A program made the translations under genes and the position numbers. 13,137 bases of DNA, from NCBI GenBank assembly GCA_904419095.1, contig CAJFQT010000032.1, forward strand, positions 1 to 13,137, written 5' to 3'. Source of the stretch: an uncultured Clostridia bacterium. Its GTDB lineage: Bacteria; Bacillota; Clostridia; TANB77; CAG-508. Shown piece after piece: positions 7,880 through 13,137 of this stretch (position 1 is the first letter of the stretch; every line of letters begins with the position of its first letter). The notes under the pieces were generated by a model. That model saw only the letters and a list, made by a program, of their open reading frames with translations. It ran no database searches and was not told the origin of the DNA.

Positions 7880-7912
7880 AAGAAGAGTTTTTTATATCTT
7901 CTTTTTTACTCC
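7880..7912 (-). promoter_or_regulatory. spoIIIAE: Shine-Dalgarno-like site and hairpin before spoIIIAE
   Basis: GGAG at 7912-7909 is followed after five bases by AAGAAGA (7903-7897), a 10-nt loop and the exact complement TCTTCTT (7886-7880). The spoIIIAE ATG is nine bases further on. No start codon lies at normal distance from GGAG. Folding of the hairpin would shorten the effective distance from about 38 to about 14 nt. Whether it does so is inference. Confidence 0.35.
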
Positions 7913-7941
7913 TTTTTTTAATGTTCTGTATGCATTTGATG

Positions 7942-8012
7942 TTTTTCTGCTTTATCTTCTTTTACAGGTATAAAAATTTTTTTCTACTTTATCTTCTTTT
8001 ACAGGTATAAAA
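7942..8012. repeat. Tandem duplication, 37-nt period, in the spoIIIAD-spoIIIAE gap
   Basis: Positions 7942-7975 and 7979-8012 match over 34 bases with a single difference (7949 G against 7986 A); the last 26 bases are identical. The period of 37 is not a multiple of three. In successive frames both copies can be read on the minus strand as FIPVKEDKxEK, the second going on to a TAA just before the GGAG site. No start codon or ribosome-binding site supports a gene. Confidence 0.75.
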
Positions 8013-8049
8013 TTTGTTTTTTTGCTTAACTTTTTTGATTCGTTTATTT

Positions 8050-8439
8050 TTAATTTGGTAATAATTTTAATATTAATTCTAGCAAACTGGATAATATTGG
8101 TATTGCCATTGATATGATTATTATTTTACTTCCAATTTCTATTTTACTTGCAATTGCTGCTTCTCCTGCATCTTTACATATGCTTACTGCAAATTCTGCT
8201 AAAAATGCTATTCCTGTTATTTTTATTAATAGTGCTATAAATTCAGTATTTATGTATGATTGATTTACAATTGTTTGTATTAAATTTATTATTCCTGTCA
8301 GCTTGTCCATTATTAGGATTAATATTAATACACCTGTGAGGATGCTTATATATATTGCAAATTCTGGTTTGTATTGTTTTAACAATATGATTATTACTAA
8401 TGCTATTAATCCAATTCCTACAATTTTTATAATATCCAT
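8050..8439 (-). CDS. spoIIIAD: Stage III sporulation protein AD
   Basis: SpoIIIAD is a small integral membrane subunit of the SpoIIIA channel complex. The 129-residue product matches the usual ~130. It opens IIKIVGIGLIALVIIILLKQYKPEFA, with hydrophobic helices at about 4-21, 27-47, 64-84 and 104-127. The family segments ITGIAFLAEFAVSICKDAGE and AAIASKIEIGSK are clear; the acidic-polar CKDAGE patch between helices is a good marker. The ATG at 8439 has AGGAAG (8452-8447) seven bases upstream. A 147-nt gap separates it from spoIIIAC; it contains no supported gene, only a weak AAATGAA/TTCATTT inverted repeat. Confidence 0.95.
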   Translation of the reverse strand: MDIIKIVGIGLIALVIIILLKQYKPEFAIYISILTGVLILILIMDKLTGIINLIQTIVNQSYINTEFIALLIKITGIAFLAEFAVSICKDAGEAAIASKIEIGSKIIIISMAIPILSSLLELILKLLPN

Positions 8440-8586
8440 ATTGTCACTTCCTATCTATAAATGAATAGATTATCGATTGATATCTTCATTTATTTTTTTA
8501 TATTAATATGTTAGTTAATTACTAGAAACTCTTTGAAGTTAATGCTTTTATCTTCTCTTTTAGATTCTTGTATTGCTATTACTAAA

Positions 8587-8781
8587 TTATAGATTAAATA
8601 GAGTTCGTACTGTATCAAATAGTCCACTTATTTCTTTTATTACCATACTTAAAACAATAACTAGTCCAGCTAAAGTGGTCATCATAGCTTGGTCTTCTCT
8701 TCCTGCCCTTACTAAAACTTGATGTAGTACAGCTACTAATATTCCTATTGCAGCTATTTTAAATAATAAATTTATATCCAT
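8587..8781 (-). CDS. spoIIIAC: Stage III sporulation protein AC
   Basis: SpoIIIAC is the smallest SpoIIIA subunit, a two-helix membrane protein of about 65 residues. This one has 64: INLLFKIAAIGILVAVLHQVL forms the first helix, RAGREDQAMMT the conserved polar loop, and LAGLVIVLSMVIKEISGLF the second helix. The start at 8781 agrees with the family start but has no Shine-Dalgarno site: the preceding 15 bases are A/T except one C. Instead a 20-codon ORF with a strong ribosome-binding site overlaps the first codons, so this gene is probably translated by coupling. Length and hydropathy agree with the B. subtilis protein. Confidence 0.94.
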   Translation of the reverse strand: MDINLLFKIAAIGILVAVLHQVLVRAGREDQAMMTTLAGLVIVLSMVIKEISGLFDTVRTLFNL

Positions 8782-8834
8782 AATTTTAGTATTAAAATGA
8801 CTAAATTATATTTTTCTATATTATATTTAGTCAT
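8772..8834 (-). CDS. Putative 20-codon leader peptide overlapping the spoIIIAC start
   Basis: An ATG at 8834 lies five bases after AAAAAAGGAGG (8850-8840), the strongest Shine-Dalgarno match seen in the operon. The frame reads MTKYNIEKYN, then a hydrophobic LVILILKLWI, and stops at TAA (8774-8772), inside the third codon of spoIIIAC and in a different frame. The ten-base overlap suggests that ribosomes finishing this ORF restart at the spoIIIAC ATG. The first ten bases (ATGACTAAAT, 8834-8825) are exactly complementary to 8806-8797, so the leader start may also be held in a hairpin. The peptide itself may have no function. I know of no described homologue. Confidence 0.5.
   Translation of the reverse strand: MTKYNIEKYNLVILILKLWI
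8797..8834 (-). promoter_or_regulatory. Hairpin covering the leader ORF start, upstream of spoIIIAC
   Basis: The arms 8834-8825 and 8806-8797 pair perfectly over 10 bp (ATGACTAAAT with ATTTAGTCAT), with a few further A-T pairs possible inside. The 5' arm begins at the leader ATG, just beyond the GGAGG site. The stem could reduce initiation there and hence at spoIIIAC. It is not followed by a proper T tract, so it does not look like a terminator. Confidence 0.5.
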
Positions 8835-8982
8835 TTCTTCCTCCTTTTTTCTTATTTGATTTGATAATTTCATATTTTATTTTTTCTATATAATTTTAAA
8901 AATTACCTATAGAATAACATAGCTGTATTTATATTATTTTTAGTTCTTTGCATAGAAGTTAGTTTATTTGCTCATTTTCTCT

Positions 8983-9498
8983 TCATATTAATAAGATAAC
9001 AATTACTAGTCCTATTGTTGTTCCCAGTTTTTGATATAATTTCTGATTTTTTTCTTTTTCTTGTTGTGCTTGTTTTATCTGAGTATCTAAAAAATGTTCT
9101 GTTATCTCTATTTGACTAATTTGTCCATCTATATCAGTTGATCCTAATTGCTTCGATAATAGTTTTATTACTCTAATATCCTCATCATTTAAATTAGTAT
9201 TTTTCTTTTCATTTTCTATTGCTTGTTCCCATGCTTCTGTTGCTGACATATTATTTAAATTTTTTACTGTTAAATTAAATATATTTGCAATATTTTTAGT
9301 TATATTTTTAGAAATTTCTTCAAAAATTTCTGGTATCGTTTCGTATGTAAATTTTATTTTTGTTTTAAATATGTTTAACCCATTTTTAATTTCTTCAAGT
9401 TCTTCTACTCGATAACAATATTTTTGCGATAGCATTTTTCCTATTTTACTGCTTGCTAGAAAAAGTGCTAATAAAAATATATATTTTATTGTTTGCAT
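8983..9498 (-). CDS. spoIIIAB: Stage III sporulation protein AB
   Basis: SpoIIIAB resembles GspF-type inner-membrane platform proteins of type II secretion and is thought to work with the ATPase SpoIIIAA. At 171 residues it equals the usual length. A membrane helix near the N-terminus (about 4-17, IKYIFLLALFLASSKIG) is followed by a helical cytoplasmic domain. The family segments CYRVEELEEIKNGLNIFKTKI, TYETIPEIFEEISK and AWEQAI are all present, then IKLLSKQLGSTDIDGQISQI. A C-terminal helix (GTTIGLVIVILLI) closes it. The start at 9498 has GGGGG five bases upstream. A gap of about 200 nt to spoIIIAC has no full gene, only the leader ORF described separately. Confidence 0.94.
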   Translation of the reverse strand: MQTIKYIFLLALFLASSKIGKMLSQKYCYRVEELEEIKNGLNIFKTKIKFTYETIPEIFEEISKNITKNIANIFNLTVKNLNNMSATEAWEQAIENEKKNTNLNDEDIRVIKLLSKQLGSTDIDGQISQIEITEHFLDTQIKQAQQEKEKNQKLYQKLGTTIGLVIVILLI

Positions 9499-9659
9499 TT
9501 TTCCCCCTATTTATAAGACTTGTACTAATTTATTTTGTTCTTTTTCTAGTATATTCATGATTTATTTTTTTAGAACTAAATTGTTTAATTTTATACAAAA
9601 AAATTCGTATATTATAGTTGTCATGTAGCATTTTAATTAATATAATGGTTAATTTTCTA

Positions 9660-10526
9660 CTAAATAAATATAATTTTTTCTAATATATTTTTTTCTAGTA
9701 ATTTATTTACCTCCTTGTTGTTTTTTACATCTTCTATTGTTTTCCCATGCATAGTAAAAATTCCCTTAACTCCTGAAATTGTTAATTTTTCTATTGCTTG
9801 TACATCTTCTTTACTTCCAATTTCATCACAAGCAATAACTTCTGGTGACATTGACCTCAATAACATTAATATTCCTTTTTCTTTTGATACATTTTCTATT
9901 ACGTCTGTTCTTATGCCTATGTCTTTTTGTGGTATTCCTCTATAACATGCTGCTATTTCCCCTCTTTCATCTACTACTCCACAATTTTTTCCTTTGAATG
10001 ATAATTCTTCTATACCATTACTTATATTTCTTATTATATCTCTTAGCATTGTTGTCTTTCCTTTACCTGGTGGTGATACTAATACAGTATTATATATAGT
10101 ATTTTCATTTCTATTTATTATCTCTTTTAACACTTTATTACTACATCCTTTTACTTCTCTTGCTACTCTAAAATTTAAACTAGATATGTATTTTAAATTA
10201 ACAATTTTATCGTCTTCTACAACTCCTGTTCCTGTTATTCCTATTCTATGTCCCCCTCTTATTGTTATATAGCCTTCACTAATTTGTTTTTTATATGCAT
10301 ATAAAGAATTTTCACATAATTTTTCTAGTGTTTGCATTATATCTCTTTCTGAAACAGTGTAATTAATACATATATCCATATTTCGCAATTTTAATATTAT
10401 TGGTCTATTTATTCTTATTCGTATTTCTTTAAGGTTGTCCTCTATTTTTACATTTTGATTTTGTTTAATTACTTCTGATATAACTTTATTTATATTTTCT
10501 GAAAAATAGATTAAGATTTCTCTCAT
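9660..10526 (-). CDS. spoIIIAA: Stage III sporulation protein AA, ATPase
   Basis: SpoIIIAA is the soluble ATPase of the SpoIIIA-SpoIIQ channel, related to secretion ATPases of the VirB11/PilT/GspE type, and acts on the mother-cell side. The 288-residue product covers the whole family. The N-terminal domain has the conserved LKEIRIRINRPI (33-44) and ISEGYITIRGGHRIGITG (82-99). Walker A is SPPGKGKTT (151-159), with Lys157 and Thr158 as the expected nucleotide-binding residues. VVDERGEIA (184-192), CDEIGS (233-238, Walker B-like) and TMHG (258-261, sensor-type His) follow. The start at 10526 has AAGGGA about seven bases upstream. It is the first gene of the operon; 160 nt separate it from spoIIIAB. 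Confidence 0.96.
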   Translation of the reverse strand: MREILIYFSENINKVISEVIKQNQNVKIEDNLKEIRIRINRPIILKLRNMDICINYTVSERDIMQTLEKLCENSLYAYKKQISEGYITIRGGHRIGITGTGVVEDDKIVNLKYISSLNFRVAREVKGCSNKVLKEIINRNENTIYNTVLVSPPGKGKTTMLRDIIRNISNGIEELSFKGKNCGVVDERGEIAACYRGIPQKDIGIRTDVIENVSKEKGILMLLRSMSPEVIACDEIGSKEDVQAIEKLTISGVKGIFTMHGKTIEDVKNNKEVNKLLEKNILEKIIFI

Positions 10527-10735
10527 ATTATCCCTTCTTATAATTAGTTTGTAGGGTTAATTCTACAATCTATATATTTTAAGATAAAAATCCTTTTTTA
10601 TACAACAAAAAGGGTAGTAAAGCCAAAATTTGCAAGGCTTAGATAGGTCTTTTATCGATAACCTTTCTTGTTATATACGTTATATACGGAAAAATTTACA
10701 TGGGATTAAAATAGAAGTCGATTTTCTCATATAAT
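10527..10735 (-). other. Non-coding leader region before spoIIIAA
   Basis: No gene is supported here. Besides the promoter candidate, it contains GTATATAAC twice in tandem (10687-10679 and 10678-10670). It also has two small inverted repeats, AGGT/ACCT (about 10665-10646) and AAGCC/GGCTT (about 10641-10621). It matches no riboswitch that I can recognise. It could be an untranslated leader or simply spacer. Confidence 0.4.
10548..10577 (-). promoter_or_regulatory. Weak candidate SigE promoter of the spoIIIA operon
   Basis: In B. subtilis this operon is driven by mother-cell SigE. On the minus strand ATATATA (10577-10571) and CCTACAAA (10555-10548) lie 15 nt apart, resembling the SigE pattern of a -35 near GAATATT and a -10 near CATACAAT. 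Six of eight -10 bases agree; the -35 is poor. The location, with a start just upstream of the ribosome-binding site, fits. Confidence 0.3.
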
Positions 10736-10772
10736 AAAAAAAGAATACAATAATTTTTATTATTATATTCTT
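10736..10772 (-). terminator. Intrinsic terminator separating the yebC group from spoIIIA
   Basis: The arms 10741-10754 and 10759-10772 form a 14-bp stem with one G-U pair in the minus-strand transcript and a four-base loop. The 3' arm ends in TTCTT and runs into five more T residues (10740-10736). It lies 39 nt after the stop of the upstream gene. Confidence 0.87.
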
Positions 10773-10810
10773 CTTATTATATTTTAGAACAATTTTGTTT
10801 AATTCTAATA

Positions 10811-12571
10811 TTATTGTTCTGTTTGAAATTCGCCAGAAATAATTGCTTTATTAATTCTACCGTTTTCATTATATTCAAAATTCACTTCATATTGTTCATT
10901 ATTCATAATATAACTTAAACCTGCATCACCATATACATATTGGTCATCTGTATTTTGCATACCTTCATATTCAATTTCTATCATCGAATCTGCACTATCT
11001 GTTTCAGAAGTAATATTTTGTTCATTGATTTGTTGTATTAATGCTCTTACCATAGTTCCCCTTTGACTACCTTCATATACCATAAAACTGTTATTAAAAG
11101 TTGTTATTTCCATTTCATCCATACTATTATTTTGTACGACATCTTGTGCTTGATTTGTTATCATTGCTCCTGTAAGCATTGGTAATGGCAACATAAATAT
11201 CATTGGATTTCCATATTGAAACCCTAATTGTTCCATTTGATCTGTATTTATATCTACAATCCTTTGACCTAATGCAGTTATAAAATTTTGAAGTGGTTCT
11301 GCATCATAATCATTTAAAATAATGCTATTATCTTCTGTTAGCTCTTCTACTTCTATTGAATCTACAAAGTTTATTGTATTTCCAAAATGATAATTATATC
11401 CCATTGTTTCGTTTGTATCTGAATTTGAAAGACTTTCTATTCCGAATTCATATGTTTCATTAACATTTTGCATTGTACTTATTCCTGAAAAATTTGCAGT
11501 AAAGAATATTCTTGCTTGTTGCTCTCCGTTTTGTAATATTGATGCTTCTATGTTGTAGTCTAAACTATCTTCTGCTTCTTGTTTATTTATTGATAAATTA
11601 AGTTCATCACTTTCTACTTTTATATTTTGTAGTTTACTATTTTTTTGTATTGCACTTATTGTAAATTGACCCTCTGATGCTTCTGATTTCTCTAAGCTTG
11701 AAATTAAATTTTCAATATCATTTTTATCAATTGGGTCTGTAACTTGGATTGTTTCTCCATTTTTTGTAAAACTTTCTAATTTTCCTAATGTTATATCATC
11801 ATTTTGTAGTTCTTTTAGCAATGCTACAATTAAATTTTTAAACTCTGAATATTGTAAAGTTAATGTATATTGATTCGTTCCATCTTCGTTTTTCTGGCTT
11901 TGGAATTGTTCTTCTTTTAATTCTGTATTTAGTACATTTAAATATTTTTCCTTAACTGTCTCTCTTTCTTCTGGAGTGTATTCCAATGTTTGCATTTCTT
12001 GTGAAAATTCTATTTTATCTGGAATATCTGAAGAATCCATTCCTAATTTTTCAGCTAATTCTTTTAAATTATTATTTTCAATTGTTACATATTTTTCTGA
12101 AACATCATCTGTTTGTATTCCATAAAAGTCACCTGTATGTCTGTATATCATAGGCAATGTAACATTGTCAGAATAATGTAATGTTATATTCTGTTCTGCT
12201 TTATTATTTGCCTTGTCTGTTTTTCCTGAGAAGTCTATTGAAAAGTCGTTTACTGTGTTTATAATATCTTCTGTTTCAGTTGAGTTTCCACTTATAGTTG
12301 CATAAAATGTTCCATTATTTTCATATGGTGTTTCTTCTTTTTTCTGATAATATGTTTCAATGTTTTTCTCTACAAAGCCATTTTCTTGTTCTACCATTTG
12401 TGCGGCATATTTCATAAATAATTGTTTACTGGTTTTAAATGCATCTGTTAAAAAATATAAATATGCAAATATTCCTGCTAGAATGATAATTAAAATTATT
12501 ACTACAATTATAATATTTCTTACTACTTTTGTTCCTTTACTTGGAATAGAGTTTAAATCTTTTTCCTTCAT
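10811..12571 (-). CDS. Membrane-anchored extracellular protein of unknown function
   Basis: I do not recognise a named family for this 586-residue protein. A short basic cytoplasmic tail is followed by one strong membrane helix (about 19-41). The rest is polar and probably outside the cell. Regions rich in alternating polar and hydrophobic residues (about 85-385) suggest beta structure, for example QNITLHYSDNVTLPMIYRHTGDFYG. A hydrophobic stretch (454-471, GNPMIFMLPLPMLTGAMI) may be a second membrane contact. Near the C-terminus, TFNNSFMVYEGSQRGTMV (491-508), with L-x-x-x-I-x-x-x-N after it, recalls a motif seen in other uncharacterised clostridial proteins. Its role is unknown. The ATG at 12571 follows AAAGGGGA with suitable spacing. 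It starts 24 nt after the yebC-like gene, so the two are probably co-transcribed. It is not evidently linked to sporulation and is separated from spoIIIA by a terminator. Confidence 0.85.
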   Translation of the reverse strand: MKEKDLNSIPSKGTKVVRNIIIVVIILIIILAGIFAYLYFLTDAFKTSKQLFMKYAAQMVEQENGFVEKNIETYYQKKEETPYENNGTFYATISGNSTETEDIINTVNDFSIDFSGKTDKANNKAEQNITLHYSDNVTLPMIYRHTGDFYGIQTDDVSEKYVTIENNNLKELAEKLGMDSSDIPDKIEFSQEMQTLEYTPEERETVKEKYLNVLNTELKEEQFQSQKNEDGTNQYTLTLQYSEFKNLIVALLKELQNDDITLGKLESFTKNGETIQVTDPIDKNDIENLISSLEKSEASEGQFTISAIQKNSKLQNIKVESDELNLSINKQEAEDSLDYNIEASILQNGEQQARIFFTANFSGISTMQNVNETYEFGIESLSNSDTNETMGYNYHFGNTINFVDSIEVEELTEDNSIILNDYDAEPLQNFITALGQRIVDINTDQMEQLGFQYGNPMIFMLPLPMLTGAMITNQAQDVVQNNSMDEMEITTFNNSFMVYEGSQRGTMVRALIQQINEQNITSETDSADSMIEIEYEGMQNTDDQYVYGDAGLSYIMNNEQYEVNFEYNENGRINKAIISGEFQTEQ

Positions 12572-12595
12572 ATGTTTTTCCCCTTTTCTTTTTTA

Positions 12596-13137
12596 TTATT
12601 CTTCCCAGTTATGATATACATTAGATACATCATCTAATTCGTCTAGTCTTTCTAATAGTCTTTCCATTTTTTCAATGCCTTTTTCGTCTAATTTTACTGT
12701 TGTTGTTGGAACCATTTGAACTGATGCTTCTAAAAATTCTAATCCTGATTCTTCTAGTTTTTCTCTTACTGTATCAAAGTCACTTGGGTCTGTAATAATT
12801 TCATATATTTCTTCATCTACTTTGAAATCTTCTGCTCCTGCATCTAATGCAAGCATCATTAATTCGTCTTCTTCCATACTGCATGTTTCTTTTTCGATTA
12901 TTATAACTCCTTTTTTATTAAACATGTATGATACACATCCTGTAGTTCCTAAATTTCCTCCTGCTTTATCAAATACATGTCTTACATCTGCTGCTGTTCT
13001 GTTTTTATTATCTGTTGCCGCTTCTACTATGACTGCTACTCCATTTGGTCCATATCCTTCATATACTATTTCTTCGTAGTTTTCATTACTTGTTGATGCC
13101 TTTTTTATTGCATTGTTTATTGTATCATTTGGCATAT
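12596..13137 (-). CDS. YebC/TACO1-family protein, N-terminus beyond the window
   Basis: The family comprises DNA-binding regulators in some bacteria and, in mitochondria (TACO1) and probably some bacteria, translation factors that help ribosomes at difficult sequences such as proline stretches. About 180 C-terminal residues are present. The Met at 13135 is internal: it matches the family segment N-M-P-N-D-T-I, and the preceding ..AT fits an Asn codon. Roughly 60 N-terminal residues are missing to the right. Landmarks are YEGYGPNGVAVIVEAATDNKNRT, VRHVFDKAGGNLG, CVSYMFNKKGVI, LDAGAEDF and the ending DVSNVYHNWEE. The paralogue type cannot be decided without the N-terminus. It probably shares a transcript with the 586-residue gene just downstream. 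Confidence 0.95.
   Translation of the reverse strand, partial: MPNDTINNAIKKASTSNENYEEIVYEGYGPNGVAVIVEAATDNKNRTAADVRHVFDKAGGNLGTTGCVSYMFNKKGVIIIEKETCSMEEDELMMLALDAGAEDFKVDEEIYEIITDPSDFDTVREKLEESGLEFLEASVQMVPTTTVKLDEKGIEKMERLLERLDELDDVSNVYHNWEE

Noticed and set aside
8447..8510. A 12-codon ORF ending just before the spoIIIAD ribosome-binding site
   Set aside because: It has no ribosome-binding site of its own, and spoIIIAD has a normal one, so coupling is not needed.
10590..10690. Possible riboswitch upstream of spoIIIAA
   Set aside because: Stems are only four or five base pairs and no conserved core of a known class is visible.

Overview
The window is very AT-rich and every credible gene lies on the minus strand, so the biological order runs from high to low coordinates. 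A complete spoIIIAA-AH sporulation operon, a ChW-repeat surface protein and a clostridial-style pilin-like leader point to an endospore-forming member of the Clostridia, probably an uncultured or gut-type species. The genus cannot be named from this sequence. Many long plus-strand open frames are shadows of the AT-rich minus-strand genes.

Reading 5'->3' on the minus strand: (1) The C-terminal part of a YebC/TACO1-family protein enters at the right edge (13137-12596). Only 24 nt later comes a 586-residue, membrane-anchored protein of unknown function (12571-10811), closed by a clear intrinsic terminator (10772-10736). (2) A ~285-nt leader, with a possible SigE promoter close to the gene, precedes the eight-gene spoIIIA operon (10526-4380): the ATPase SpoIIIAA, the GspF-like SpoIIIAB, the small membrane proteins SpoIIIAC and SpoIIIAD, the polytopic SpoIIIAE, and the membrane-anchored ring-domain proteins SpoIIIAF, AG and AH. 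Together with SpoIIQ, which is not in the window, this family builds the mother cell-forespore channel needed for late forespore gene expression. (3) A 370-nt non-coding stretch holds a GC-richer REP-like palindrome and a perfect 14-bp terminator hairpin. (4) A gene with a pilin-like N-terminus and a C-terminal GLUG-type repeat domain (4000-2363) is split by two mutually compensating single-base frameshifts; a terminator follows. (5) A secreted protein with a signal peptide, an Asn/Thr-rich linker and at least twelve ChW repeats (2155-1) runs off the left edge.

The least ordinary features are small. A 20-codon ORF with a strong Shine-Dalgarno sequence overlaps the start of spoIIIAC, which has no such site of its own. 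A 34-nt near-perfect tandem duplication lies in the spoIIIAD-spoIIIAE gap. The start of spoIIIAE is separated from its only Shine-Dalgarno-like site by a short hairpin. The ChW repeats follow a three-unit higher-order period. I saw no rRNA or tRNA gene, CRISPR array, transposase or phage gene. No wholly new multi-gene system is evident: the core is a known sporulation machine flanked by surface-protein genes.
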